64,000 nt of DNA from Strigamia acuminata (taxonomy: Eukaryota > Arthropoda > Chilopoda > Geophilomorpha > Linotaeniidae): NCBI GenBank assembly GCA_949358305.1, contig OX442314.1:35769608-35833607 (forward strand), written 5' to 3'. The position numbers and the translations under genes were made by a program. Numbering within the stretch: the first letter of the stretch is position 1; each line of letters opens with the position of its first letter. Positions 1 through 10,272 of the stretch are shown here, in pieces. The notes below the pieces were generated by a model. It made no database searches, was not told the DNA's origin, and was given only the letters and a program-made list of their open reading frames with translations.

Positions 1-159
1 CAGAATTCTGTGGCATTATGACCCTGCGCACTAGAAATTCAATATCTTAAATCCGCACAGAAACAAGATAAACTTTCAATAAAAATATATAAAAACATTT
101 TGAACAAATTCTAATTCCTGCAGCTTGAATAGTAATACAAGTGTTATTTCTTGATTCAA

Positions 160-480
160 ATGAACATTAGGCCTAAAATAGAATCTGAACATTTTCACAC
201 ATGAAAGAATCAAGAAACATTAACTAAAACCAAACCATAGGAGTCAAAATCCATTCGACATCCAGGTCCTTGATCACACGAAAAATAAAGAAATTGTGAA
301 AAATACCGAATTGAAGGAATCCGAGAGAAAAGAAAACAACGTACGAAAACGTCTCCCGAAATGGAATAAAGAGCACGCACACGTGACTGTTGCTGTGTCA
401 ACAATAAAGCATCACTATTGGTTGGAATCAACGTCAGATCGTTAATAACAGTTGTTCCCACCATAGCGTAGCTGCAACTC
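160..480. repeat. Module A (conserved non-coding block), copy 1
   Basis: Nine copies of this block occur in the window. It begins near GGCCTAAAATAGAATC and ends near CAGTTGTTCCCACC. The best conserved part holds CACGTGACTGTTGCTGTG, then AAGCATCACTATTGGTTG, which is an X-box-like half palindrome followed by an inverted CCAAT box. It is followed by a short TACTGATG tandem array. Open frames on its reverse strand are not conserved between copies and I do not call them genes. It may be a promoter or part of a repeat end. Confidence 0.75.
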
Positions 481-800
481 TCTCCAGTACTGATGTACTG
501 ATGTACTGATGTCAGCCTGTTTAAACATTACATTTGGTCACAAGAGAGTTTAGTCATTATTATGTTTATAGTTATGTTTATAATTATGTTTATAATTCAA
601 AGTAGCTTGATAGCAAGCTGTAAGTGTTATGAATAGAATATTTTTTAACTCCCGGTTCAACTCGTCTTGGGGATGGGTAGTTTTAGATTTATAGATTATT
701 TTAAATATTTAGATAGTACTTTGTTTTAGATGTTTAGAAAGTATTTTGTTTCACTTTCAGGTGTATAAATAAATAGTAATGAAAAATAAGACCACCCAAA

Positions 801-1248
801 ATGATTAGACAAATAGTAGATTTCATAATGAGTTTCCTCTACGACGGTAATCCAGCAGAAATTACAATTTTCGACATCTGTGATATCATCAGGGAGTCGA
901 AATATTTAATTCGCAAAAGAAAGAATGGTATTATTCATTGAACAAAGACGACAAACCAAGAATGAATCACGGATATAAGCTTATTTACGGTAGGTATTTT
1001 TTTTAAATTGAAATACAATCCTTTATTTTGATTGCAGTTCTCTAACTCTGAAATAGTTTTTGGAAATATTTCCAAATAGCATTAATCATCTTAAATATCA
1101 AGCGCCAATCACGGATTTATATAAAAAGCATGTGGATACAATCGGTACAGACGAGGAAATTTGGCCACCAGTTTCGACAAACAACAGAAGAACTAAATCT
1201 TATTTGGAACATGCGAACAGGGACAAAGAAGGTTTTTATGTATTTTAG
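801..1248 (+). pseudogene. GDPA-family gene, divergent paralogue, two exons, frameshifted
   Basis: The ATG at 801 opens a protein beginning MIRQIVDFIMSFLYDGNPAE, clearly the same family as the ORF at 1989. The frame breaks near 938; shifted by one base it continues as YYSLNKDDKPRMNHGYKLIY up to a donor near 990-995 (GTAGGTATTT). A short intron of about 45 nt ends in TTGATTGCAG at 1037. The second exon reads open to a TAG at 1248 and includes EIWPPVSTNNRRTKSYLEHA. The product is probably a DNA-binding protein as argued for the 1989 copy. One frameshift makes this copy doubtful as a gene. Confidence 0.5.
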
Positions 1249-1282
1249 ACAATACCGGTAACCAAGTAAATGGCGTGCAGCC

Positions 1283-1442
1283 ATGCAGCATACAAAAACA
1301 CGCCTGTTTCACAACATTAGAGTAGAAAATCGCGTTATAGCAACTTTGTTTTCGCTGATCCCACAGAAAGAAATCTATCGAGTTGTCATTAAAGCCAGCA
1401 AAGTTTGCCATCAAAATCTACCAGCCAACACATCATTAAAAG
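1283..1442 (+). CDS. Unrecognised exon-like ORF with a donor site
   Basis: An ATG at 1283 opens MQHTKTRLFHNIRVENRVIA and stays open to AAAAG|GTATAC at 1442/1443. A 54-nt T-rich intron ends in TTTTTCAG at 1496. The sequence after the acceptor joins a Gypsy RT scrap rather than an obvious continuation, so the 3' part is lost. I do not recognise the protein. The splice-like signals and lack of stops are the only support. Confidence 0.3.
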
Positions 1443-1499
1443 GTATACTATTTTTTTGCGTTAGAATTGGTTTGTCTTTTTGTCTAAATTTTTCAGGAT

Positions 1500-1834
1500 G
1501 TAAAAGTGCCCAATCTAATAGTGGTCATCTAATGGTGGTCAACACCATAAAAGGGCTAATGGCGGTAACTAGGTTACCATTCAGAACCATGCCGTCAGCG
1601 GGAATTTTTCAGTGCAAGACGGAGTTCCACACATTTTCATCTATTTCGATGACATTTTGGTGGCAACGTGGTCGGTTGGTGACCATATGGAGATATTAGA
1701 GGACATTTTCAAGAAATTACAACTGACAAAGGAGAAATGTAAATTTATTAAGCCAAGACTGGACTTCCTAGGTTTTCATACACATTTTATATCTTGTTGG
1801 GGATATGTGGACACAAAAAAGACCAGCCTATGAA
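1500..1834 (+). pseudogene. Ty3/Gypsy reverse transcriptase fragment
   Basis: Frame pieces read VNTIKGLMAVTRLPFRTMPS, then after a frame change IYFDDILVAT, then MEILEDIFKKLQLTKEKCKF and DFLGFHTHF. These are the Gypsy RT block around the catalytic YxDD motif (here FDD) and the following thumb. A stretch is missing between AGIFQ and the YFDD block and the frame shifts there, so it is dead. The last part recurs alone at 60,412-60,560, and a less decayed relative is at 48,852. Confidence 0.8.
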
Positions 1835-1988
1835 GCCAAGCAACTTAATTATTGTTTATATTGTCTGGTTTTAGGTTTTTAGATTATTTTAAATATTTAG
1901 ATAGGACTTTGTTTTAGATGTTTAGAAAGTATTTTGTTTCACTTTTAGATGTATAAATAAATAGTGATGAAAAATAAGACCACCTAAA

Positions 1989-2357
1989 ATGATTAGACAA
2001 ATAGGAGATTTCATAACGAGTTTCCTCTACGACGGTGATCCAGCAGAAATTACAATTTTCGACATCTGTGATATCATCAGGGAGTTTGGAAATGAAAAAG
2101 TCGACCTTGCAAAAATTGTTTCAAAACTCATATCCACTTTTAAAATCGGCGAAGATCCAGAGACATTTGCAAATCGTGTCGGCAAGTTGATTGGAACAAG
2201 AAGAGACAATTGCTTGATTAGGAAAAGGGCTGACGGTACTTATTACATCGTAAACACCAGCGGTCGTTCTGCGTCAACACAAAAAAAGAAAAAAACGCCC
2301 ACTTCAAAACGTCAAAAGCATGATTCACTACATCAAAGATGGAAAGATGGAAAGTAA
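1989..2357 (+). CDS. GDPA-family protein, probable winged-helix DNA-binding protein
   Basis: This is the best preserved member of a family seen at least eight times here. The ATG at 1989 opens 122 codons. Residues about 15-80 contain GDPAEITIFDICDIIREFG, two further helices, and a strand-turn-strand wing LIRKRADGTYYIV. Residues 95-115 form a basic KKKKTPTSKRQK tail that could be a nuclear signal. The pattern fits a small winged-helix domain, but that is an inference from predicted structure only. A donor lies at 2354 (AAA|GTAAAT) and an acceptor at 2410 (TTTACTTTCAG). The copy at 60,721 has about 120 more bases before the donor, so this copy has lost an internal segment and its C-terminus is altered. 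The upstream TTTCACTTTTAG and a TATAAATAAATAG run may mark the promoter. Confidence 0.5.
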   Translation: MIRQIGDFITSFLYDGDPAEITIFDICDIIREFGNEKVDLAKIVSKLISTFKIGEDPETFANRVGKLIGTRRDNCLIRKRADGTYYIVNTSGRSASTQKKKKTPTSKRQKHDSLHQRWKDGK

Positions 2358-2513
2358 ATTTAATTTTAATTAATCTTTTTTTATTATTAATATCAATTTT
2401 TTACTTTCAGAAAGAGATTAGATTATCGTACAACAAAATGCCAAGTTAACAAAGTATTTTTTTTATTTTTGTTGATTGATTTGATTTGTATGTTATTTTT
2501 TTTTAAAAGCAGA

Positions 2514-2669
2514 AATTCGCATAAAAGATTAAAGGAAAATACTAATTCTTTTGGTGAATGTCGTCTAGGCTACAGTGGAATAGAGTTCACAACAATTGAG
2601 AAAAGCGGCTATATCAGTTTCAAAACATTGAGCAAGTCAAAACAACGTCCCAATGGCAGACTGGACTAA
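2514..2669 (+). CDS. Cys-rich exon fragment, family shared with 25.9 and 61.3 kb
   Basis: After a T-rich intron-like stretch ending in AAAAGCAG (2512), this frame reads NSHKRLKENTNSFGECRLGY and continues to a TAA at 2669. The copy at 25,914 continues much further with a Cys-rich segment. Here the 3' half is replaced by unrelated sequence. I do not recognise the family; it always follows a GDPA gene, so the two may be parts of one transcription unit. Confidence 0.35.
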   Translation, partial: NSHKRLKENTNSFGECRLGYSGIEFTTIEKSGYISFKTLSKSKQRPNGRLD

Positions 2670-2939
2670 GAAAGTAGGACAGATCCGTCTAAAGGTTTTT
2701 GTGAATGAATTATTAAGGAATTGAGAATGCATGTGATCTGTCTTCTCAGCACTACAATAGCAGGTTCGTATAAAGCATCATGCTGCTTGCATATTTTCTC
2801 CTACCAGTAGTAACGGTTGGCCAGGTAATGATAATAAAGGATTTTCAATTCTGTTAGTGAAGTGAAAAAAGAATAAGGTTTTAGGCATAGATCTTGTTCT
2901 TGTGATTTTCTATTTGGAAGCAAAGATACAAAAGTACAG

Positions 2940-3375
2940 ATTGTAGGAGCACAGGTAAGGATGGGTAAGGATGGGCATGGAACTGATTTCCATCAGCTAT
3001 TCAAAGAAACAAGATTTCACCTCCATTTTAACAAAGAAAAAGTTTTGTATTAAGAAATCTTGCACTGACGGTATACCATGCTTGACAGTTCCGAGCAAGA
3101 GTCATCAGAATACTCGTGGGTCATTGAGTCGAGAAACTTGAGGAAACCATTAAGATAAATATTTCCATGTGACCATTTAGATAAGGAAAAGACAAGAAAG
3201 CAATTAAGTGAAATTGTGAACCCCAAACAGCAAAATTCATGACAATTGGCAAATGCTACACTCTTACATGTAGAGTGTAGTCCAACAAATACCAACATTA
3301 TTTCAACCAGAGCTCTCTATTAGCATGACCCAGGGGTGACCACAAGGAGGTAGAGAGTTGGATTTTACACCCCCA
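2940..3375. repeat. Composite repeat: MGKDGH motif, RING-gene flank, AGAGCTC block
   Basis: At 2952 the plus frame reads MGKDGHGTDFHQLFKET, matching MGKKGHATDFHQLFKE at about 56,610. Bases 3020-3300 align with the sequence that precedes the RBR RING fragments at 8.4 and 49.4 kb, but the RING part is missing. Bases 3305-3375 carry ACCAGAGCTCTC then GGTAGAGAGTTGGATTT, a block also at 8627, 16,972 and 54,570. No intact gene is visible. Bases 2670-2940 and 3376-3600 hold no gene that I can support. Confidence 0.5.
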
Positions 3376-3615
3376 ACATTAACTTAAAAAACCAAGCCAC
3401 AAAACCTGATGACAGAGTGGAAGTTATTTCATGATTAGACCATATCACCCACAATGGGATTTATGACAACACTTGAGGGGAAGAAAACTTGCATTTGGAA
3501 CACACTTTGAAATGGATTGACTGAGTTATGTCAATAAAATATTCTACAAACAATTTTAGACTCAGCCCTTTGTAAACTACGCGGTCCTAACAAGAGTTTA
3601 ACTCAATTCATGTTC

Positions 3616-4130
3616 AGATTAGGCTTAAATTCGAATACACATTGAAAAATATATTTTTTTTTCAAGCACCTATTCAAAAAATGCAAAAAATCTAACTAGA
3701 CTGAATGTTAAAAGAGAGAGAAAAGCAAATAATTAAGCAATCAAACAGACAAAGCCAACCGTAGAAAATAGAACCATGATAGAACAGAAGGAGAACAGCG
3801 AACACGGAGGCGAATTGGTTCTATTGGTGAAAAACCATTCGATTCTATCAAAAACCAACCTTAATCCAGTTCCTTGTCATGAATAAATTAAATACTGCAT
3901 CAATAGAAACAAAAAACGAATGGAAATTTTGAGAAATATCGAACCGAAAATGCAAACGACGACAGAAAAGGACGAGAGCAGAGCGAAATGGAGTGCAGAA
4001 CACAAACACGCGACCTGTTGCTATGCCGATGAAAAAGCATCGCTATTGGCTCTATCGAATCAACGTCATCCTCCTTTAATTATACTTGTTCCCACCAGAG
4101 CGGCACTTGTCAGTGAGAGGCAACAATCTT
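3616..4130. repeat. Module A, second subtype
   Basis: This aligns with the other module A copies through GATTAGGCTTAAA, the AATCCAGTTCCTTGTCATGA part, and the terminal core CTGTTGCTATGCCGATG followed by CATCGCTATTGGC. The sequence between the landmarks is longer than in the first copy. The long identical repeat stops being identical inside this block at 3993. Confidence 0.65.
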
Positions 4131-4416
4131 GAATTTTGAAATTTAATACTAATAAAAAATAAATAAAGATTTGACGAATTCAGGGAACATAATATTGCTC
4201 GTTGAGTTTTGCTAGCTGTTTACATTCATCACTTGATCCCTTTCTTTCTAGCAATCAATTTCTTTGTAAATGCAAATCCAAATTCAAATATCAGTTGCAG
4301 GTTGTACAATACAATTTTCTCAATGGTCGCAAAACAAAATCTAGAACTAGAAAGGCAAAAACATTGTGGGACAAGGTTGAAGCTCGCTTGGGTCCCAATA
4401 CGGAGCATGAAACAAA

Positions 4417-5946
4417 TGAAATGTGGCGCCAAGTGGCTCGAAGCGATGAAAAGCGAAATTGATTCTTTGCACGTGAATAAAGTATGGAAACTGGTGAAAC
4501 GACAACCAGGGATGAGAACGATCCGAAGCAAATGGATCTTCAGAATTAAATTGAATGCAGACAGGTCCATAAACAAGTATAAAGCACGTTTAGTAGCAGT
4601 TGGCTATGCGCAGCGACCGGGCATTGACTTCACTGAGACTTTTTCGCCGGTCGTACGCATGGAATCGCTACGCATTATATTGTATCTCGTGGCCTTATTA
4701 AAACTGAAGACAAAGCAATTCGATGTAAAAACAGCATATCTTTACGGGGATCTAGAAGTTGAGATTTATATGGATCAACCCGAAGGTTTTTCAGAGGAGG
4801 ACGATGCAGTTTGCAAGTTAGAACGGAGTCTCTACGGGTTGCGCCAATCCGGGCGCTGTTGGAACAGACGCCTGAACAGAGAACTTGTGAAATTGGGCTT
4901 GACACCGATTGCGGATGACGCCTGCGTTTACATTTACGTAGAAAAGGACGAGATGCTTATTCTCGGAGTCTATGTCGACGATATACTCGCCGCTTACTCC
5001 GACGACAAGACGCTCGAATGGCTGTTGGCAGAACTGAAGAAAGTATTCGAGATAGTGAAAATGAGAGAGGTGCACTATCTGCTCGGAATGGAGATCCAGG
5101 TCACAGCGGAGGGCGTGTCAACAAAAATACATTATTGAAATGCTGGATACCTTTGATCCGGATGACCGAAGCAAAGCATACACCCTCTTGGTGGTGGAAC
5201 AGGATTTAGATGTTTTTGAAGAGTCCAAGGAGGTCGAGCAGCGAATCTACCGGCAGATTTTGGGCTTAATTAAGCTTGATGATTGTCACGAGACCGGACA
5301 TATCGTTTGCAGTCAGCAAGCTTTCCATGTATTTGCGAGATCCGCGTGAAATGCATTTTCGTGCAATCATACGTGTCCTGAGCTACGTGAAGCGGACAAC
5401 AAATTTTCAACTGTTTTTCCCATCCGAGGGAGGAAGCGCTGCTGGTTTTTCGGACGCCAGTTGGTGCACCACAAGACAGGCAAAGTCGTTTTCGGGAACT
5501 CTGGTCATGCTAGGACAAGCACCAATTTGCTGGAAGACCAAGAAGCAAAACCTTGTGGCACTCTCCTCCTGTGAGAGCGAAGTTTTAGCCATGTGTGAAC
5601 TTCTCAAGAGCTTGAAATGGGTTCGAAGTATTTTGCATGGTCTTGGACAGGGAGCCCTCGTCCCGAAGAGCATCCCGATCTACACGGACAGCACGGCAGC
5701 GATAGATGTGTTGAGTGGTTCGAACCAATATGGGAGAACCAAACACATTAATAGGCACCTGATGTTTGTGCGAGAAGATGTTTACTTGGGCAATATTCAT
5801 TTAATTCACATGCCCTCAGAAGTTTTGGCAGTAAGTTTTCTTACTAAAGCTGTGCCGGCAGAGAAGATGAACTCAAAACGATCGTATGCAGGAAAAATAT
5901 CCCAATGGAAGAATACCCAAATGGGAATACACATTATTCATGGTTA
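4417..5946 (+). pseudogene. Ty1/Copia pol remnant (RT and RNase H)
   Basis: The frame up to 5138 carries the Copia RT: WKLVKRQPGMRTIRSKWIFR, KARLVAVGYAQRPGIDFTET, FDVKTAYLYGDLEVEIYMDQ, SLYGLRQSGRCWNRRLN and the catalytic YVDDILA. A frame break at about 5133 ends that ORF; the next frame begins KYIIEMLDTFDPDD. A second break near 5285 leads to TRPDISFAVSKLSMYL and the RNase H part with SDASW, ALSSCESEV and YTDSTAAIDVL. Integrase, protease and gag are absent. The element is defunct with two frameshifts; no LTR was found at either end. Confidence 0.9.
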
Positions 5947-6571
5947 GCAATCGTTTCTGAAAAGACAAAGAACCACTCCTGGCTGGCCAAAGTCCTGTTC
6001 AATGGGTCATCCAGAAAAAGGTAACTGAAAAATTTTCCAGTCTCAGAGAAGTCCAACCAAGAGCATTTGAAACGATTGATTACAATTAATAGAGCAAGAA
6101 CCTTGAAGGAAATGGCAAGAAAGGAAATGGCAAGAAAGGAAATAAGACGGTTAGGTTTCAGATTTGGCAAATTCGGCAAATAAGGTTCATCAATCTCCTC
6201 ATTACTAAAAACGAGAGGATGATGAGAGCATCAAGCAGAAGCAGAAGCAACTACAAATAGTTGGATGTACTATTTCGAATCAATAGAAAAATTGATAATA
6301 AATAAATAAATAAATATTCATGGACAAATTGGTAAAGGCTGCAGTGTGCAGTCTTACAATACCAACATTCAACTAAGCAGAGCTCTCTTTTAGTATTATC
6401 TAGAGAGTATTATCTACATTCCAAACTGCGATTCAAAAGGCTTTGGCACGTGCGCCGTCATGAATGATAACAATCAATATTACTAGGAGATTTTATTGTA
6501 TTTATGCCGGTCCACCTGTGGAACTGCACATCGAGTCAGATGCGGTTCCAGTCTTTTAGAGACCACGTCCA
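5947..6571. other. No gene recognised
   Basis: AT-rich sequence with a short GGAAATGGCAAGAAA tandem near 6108-6145 and an AGAGCTCTCTTTTAG block near 6380 related to the AGAGCTC module. I see no supported coding region. Confidence 0.5.
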
Positions 6572-7015
6572 GTGCCTTACGCACGTCGTGAAGAGGTCGA
6601 TCTTGCAATTGACCGCCTCATTGATCGAGGGATATTTCGTCCCATCAAATATTCACAGTGGGCCACACCACTTGTAGTGATGGTCAAGGCCAACAACACC
6701 TTAAGATTATGTAGCGACTATCGCTCGACAATAAATAAAGTCATAATTCCTGATCCATACCCTCTGCCACTGATTGCAGATTTGTTGGCTGGTCTGGCTG
6801 GAGCAAGATTTTTTACCTTGCTGGACCTTTGCCAGGCCTACCAGCAGATACCCTTGACCGAGAGGTCATCGTACTTGGTTGCGGTCAATACCACCAAATT
6901 TCTTTCACAAGGAGTTCTTCGTCGTTATACAGAGATTTGCAACATTAACACCAATGGTTGCACAAGAGTGGATCAACTTCAAAAAAAAATCTTGCAGAAT
7001 TGGGCTGATCAGTGA
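6572..7015 (+). pseudogene. Ty3/Gypsy reverse transcriptase N-terminal fragment
   Basis: The frame reads ATPLVVMVKANNTLRLCSDY, then PYPLPLIADLLAGLAGARFF and LDLCQAYQQIPL, the standard Gypsy RT blocks up to the region before the PFG motif. The text then degrades and the catalytic YxDD block is missing, so this is a truncated copy. It is a different lineage from the scraps at 1500 and 48,852, whose sequence around LRQAYLQVPLSERS differs. Confidence 0.85.
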
Positions 7016-7318
7016 TCACCCGACCATACTGACGCTACCGGAAAGTATGCAACTAGCATTCCAGGATTAACAAAATACGTTATGTAATATTACCACTTCA
7101 AATATCCTCAAGCAATTCCCACCACCGCGGTGGGAACACAATTCATTCTAAATGAATAGGAGATTTAATTTTGTTCTATTATCTAAATAATAGATTTTAA
7201 ATAAACTGTGATAATTCTAGAGTTGTCAACACTGTCTGATTTGTAACTTTTGTTTGTTTAAATCTATTGGTGGATATTTTTTTCTCTCAATTTTTTCAGA
7301 GTGAAACCGCTGCTAGGT

Positions 7319-7795
7319 TTCAGGAACAAATCCGAGTTTGGATTCCGTCGATTCACAATTAAGTGATCTTGCCGACGAATTAGCGGTTTTCAAAAAAGAA
7401 TAAAAAAGAGACGACTATTTAGCCAGAGAGTAGAAGATATCCGAACCAGGGTTAATCTTCTGAAACAGCGAGCTAAAATCTCTGTAAAGATGGCTAGTCA
7501 ATTCGGATCCCATCCGGGTCTGAATTCGAGTTTGAATCAATCGTCAATCTCATCCCGAAAGAATACCAGGCTACCGAAAACAAATATTTCCAAGTTTAGT
7601 GGAGATGTAACGGAATATCGAGGATTTGCTAATCTATTTGATTCAGCTGTGGACCAAAATACGGAACTCTCTAACGTAGAGAAACTCATTTATTTGCGAT
7701 CGTGTTGTATCGGAGCGTACCTTGCTTTTGGTAATATAGCAAGGGCAAGTTTATTATGCTTTGCACAGTTACTTTCGGTCAAATGTCTGACATAA
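7319..7795 (+). pseudogene. BEL/Pao gag fragment (DUF1759-type)
   Basis: The frame from 7490 has RLPKTNISKFSGDVTEYRGF, then FDSAVDQNTEL and VEKLIYLRSCCIGAYL. This is the conserved start of the BEL/Pao gag domain: L-P-x-x-x-I-x-x-F-x-G-D, followed by the F-x-x-x-V-x-x-N block and the KxxYLRS block. Bases 7319-7400 hold the preceding coiled part with a stop. The remainder of gag and all of pol are missing. A second, differently damaged BEL gag lies at 51.9-53.2 kb. Confidence 0.8.
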
Positions 7796-7799
7796 ACAA

Positions 7800-8000
7800 C
7801 AGATTTTATAAAAGCTGTAAACACAGCAAAAATGTGAATTCAAAGAGAAGAAACAAATTTGTCAAAAAGGAGAGGATGTTTTTATAAGAAGAGAAAATAC
7901 AACAGTAAGTTTAGAGAAGCTAACGTTGCCGCCACAGCCACTTCCTTCATGTCCATCCATTCCGCCTGTGGAGTGGTGAGAAGCCCGCCTCGCTGAAGTG
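7800..8000. repeat. Repeat shared with 57,467-57,690
   Basis: Nearly the same sequence is found at 57.5 kb. In that copy a Pro-rich frame with IPPVEWWEARLAEVEEQ is open; here it has a TGA in place of the second TGG. The left part, encoding a short FIKAVNTAKM end, recurs at 45,020-45,063. Confidence 0.6.
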
Positions 8001-8383
8001 GAGGAGCAGTGAAAGGAATTTATTTCCCTACGAAGTTTGAGTTTGAAAGGACAGAGCCTGATCCAAAAAATTTGTAGTTGGAAATTTCAAACCAGCACAG
8101 TTATTGTTAAAATATGCTGTTCGGAAACCAAAATTACAAAGATTTTGCCTCCATTTTGGAGCAAGGAAAAAGTTTTGTATAAGAAATCTTGCACGGAAGT
8201 TATACCATGCCTGAAAGTTTGTATTAGGAAAGAAAAGGAACCATCAATTAATTTGTTATATTAACATAAATGTTTTCCAAGTGACCATTTAGAAAAGGAA
8301 AAGACAAAGAAAGCAATTATTATAGTGAATACCGGTAAGCAAGTCAAACAGCAAAATTCATGACAATTGGCAAATGCTACACA

Positions 8384-8698
8384 CAGAAGATGTCTTGAAA
8401 TGTTTAAATAATCAATATCAGCTGCAAGGACTGTGCGAAAAATTGCATCGCTAGAAGCAAGTGTCATGTCAAGTGCCTAATTTCAAACTGCATCAATGAA
8501 TATCAGCCGGAAACATTGCAAAGTGTACTATCATCTGAACAATATTCGGAGTTCTTAAACATGTTGACTGCAGAAAAGATGCAAAAAGTTGCAATTCCGA
8601 ACATCATGACCTGTATTCATTTCAACCAGAGCTCTTTTAGCATGAACCAGGGAAAAGAGTTGGATTTTACACCCCCACTTTCAAAAATGATGCGATAA
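8384..8698 (+). pseudogene. RBR-type RING E3 ligase fragment
   Basis: From 8423 the frame is open for 91 codons: CKDCAKNCIARSKCHVKC, then LISNCINEYQPETLQ, then VLSSEQYSEFLNMLTAEKMQ and PNIMTC. Spacing of the Cys residues and the following helix resemble the second half of RING1 and the run-in to the IBR domain in RBR ubiquitin ligases of the RNF216/TRIAD3 or ariadne kind. The first half of the RING (KCLNN, 8390-8422) is out of frame by one base. The copy at 49,452 is intact where this one is broken, and broken where this one is intact. The identification is by eye. Confidence 0.5.
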
Positions 8699-8790
8699 AA
8701 TACCAAGAAACCATCGGCATCGACGTGTTTTTTTCTACAAAGTCTGATTTAAGCCTAATGTAGAATCTGTTGTTTTTGCTCTTTATATAG

Positions 8791-8942
8791 GTCTACCTCC
8801 GTTTGACCTCCGTTTATTCGCACAAAGCTGTTCAGAGGCCATGGACGAGATATTCCAAAAGCACCACGACTGCAGTAAATTACTGCAACTTAGCTTTTTC
8901 ACAGAAGGCACGTTCCGTACCTACTTGAAGCACTTTGATTAA
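8791..8942 (+). CDS. Orphan exon-like ORF
   Basis: A likely acceptor CTCTTTATATAG ends at 8790. From 8793 the frame reads LPPFDLRLFAQSCSEAMDEI and stays open for 49 codons to a TAA at 8942. The region just after it (8935-9060) recurs at 20,215-20,310. I do not recognise the protein. The acceptor and the non-repetitive amino-acid make-up are the only support. Confidence 0.3.
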
Positions 8943-9245
8943 TTATTGTCATCGATTGATTGAAGAAGGGATGGATTTTCTACACTTGTTATTTTCGGAT
9001 TATTTCACTTTAGCAACGCCCGTTATAGCGACATTGTTTAGAGAAGCTAGCAATAGAGAGGTAAACATTTAGGTCATGCAATCAAATAGAGAAAGTAAAA
9101 GCAATCACAAACCACAAATCTCAAATCGCAAATCACAAATCAAATCTCGGACAGCTTTCATCATTCTACCTCGCCAGATTTAATATTTTGGTTATCGAGT
9201 CAGTTTGGAGTCAGATAGTAGTCCAAAGTATTTTACATGGTAATC

Positions 9246-10113
9246 GGGTGATTGCAAAATTTCTACATTTTTTCCTTTTTAGAGGTATGGAATTGTAGTA
9301 AGTTTGCAAATAGGAAATATTGTAAATTTTTATGCTATATAGGTCATAGTGAAAAACAATTCATTCTAAAGGAATAGGAGAATTAGTTTTGTTCTATTAT
9401 CATCATGAGGAACACAGACCCAACACAGAACAGTTTAAAACGAGTACAAGTGTAGGTTACATGCCAACAGCGACCCTGGCAACAGCGCTTTGAAAACAAA
9501 ATGAACAGCACAATTTTCAAGCATGTTCATTTTCACAAAGGGAAGCATGTGAGCTCAATTGGGAAGGAGCGAGGATGCCACATTTTGTGGGAAATGTCGA
9601 GATTTGCAACGTGTTGCTTCGGCGATAAACAATCAAACGCAATCAATAACAAAAACCCCAAACCAATAAGAAATTTACGACTTGAAAATTCATAAAAATC
9701 CAAAATGTTTAAAATTGATAATCAAATCGGTGAATGCAACAGTCCTGAGTATTGGAATGCGGCCTTACAACACCTTATGATTTATTCCCAGAATTAAATT
9801 TGAAAATTTGAAATTGATTTGAATCTACGGAGAAGAACAAGAAGATCCAAACCCAAGGAATTTTGGACAACAAGAAAAAATCGACTAAAAGCAAAAAAGA
9901 CGAAGTAGAAAGGCAACCTAACCAAATAGATTCACAAAAAGCAGAAATAGAAAATCCTGAAAATTCCTTCTTTCTTAATCTGAATAATAGACTAAATTCA
10001 CCATAACACCCAATTATGGATACAGGATTTGTTAAGTTTAAAGAAGTTGATTTAGAGTTAGGGACAGCTTGCAAAGTATAGCGGTTAGATCGAGAGATGA
10101 AGGTGCATTATCA
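9246..10113. repeat. Block Q, copy 1 (shared with 61,580-62,440)
   Basis: This 870-base block aligns with 61,580-62,440 with small indels and leads directly into the CACAGAATTCTGTGGC stretch and module A in both places. The ORF at 61,814 is frameshifted here by a two-base insertion near 9550. Block Q followed by module A therefore seems to be one longer repeat. Confidence 0.7.
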
Positions 10114-10272
10114 CAGAATTCTGTGGCATTATGACCCTGCGCACTAGAAATTCAATATCTTAAATCCGCACAGAAACAAGATAAACTTTCAATAAAAATA
10201 TATAAAAACATTTTGAACAAATTCTAATTCCTGCAGCTTGAATAGTAATACAAGTGTTATTTCTTGATTCAA

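Larger units (their letters stand above)
1..4416. repeat. Long direct repeat, copy 1
   Basis: This stretch recurs at 10114-14531 with a constant offset of 10,113 bases. Reading both copies line by line I saw no difference from base 1 to 3992. From 3993 on the copies differ by about twenty substitutions and small indels in some 425 bases, and after 4416 they are unrelated. The left edge lies outside the window. The repeat holds module A, two small gene copies with introns, a Gypsy RT scrap and a second module A copy. It may be a recent duplication, gene conversion onto an older repeat, or a false duplication made in assembly. Confidence 0.9.

Noticed and set aside
210-464. 84-codon minus-strand ORF in module A, repeated at 10,323 and in altered form at 47,839
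   Set aside because: Other module A copies give different frames and lengths on this strand, and the apparent conservation follows the DNA-level conservation of the regulatory-looking core.
4202-4462. Separate 86-codon ORF before the Copia RT
   Set aside because: It overlaps the RT frame and shares its sequence with copy 2, where it is frameshifted; no recognised motif.
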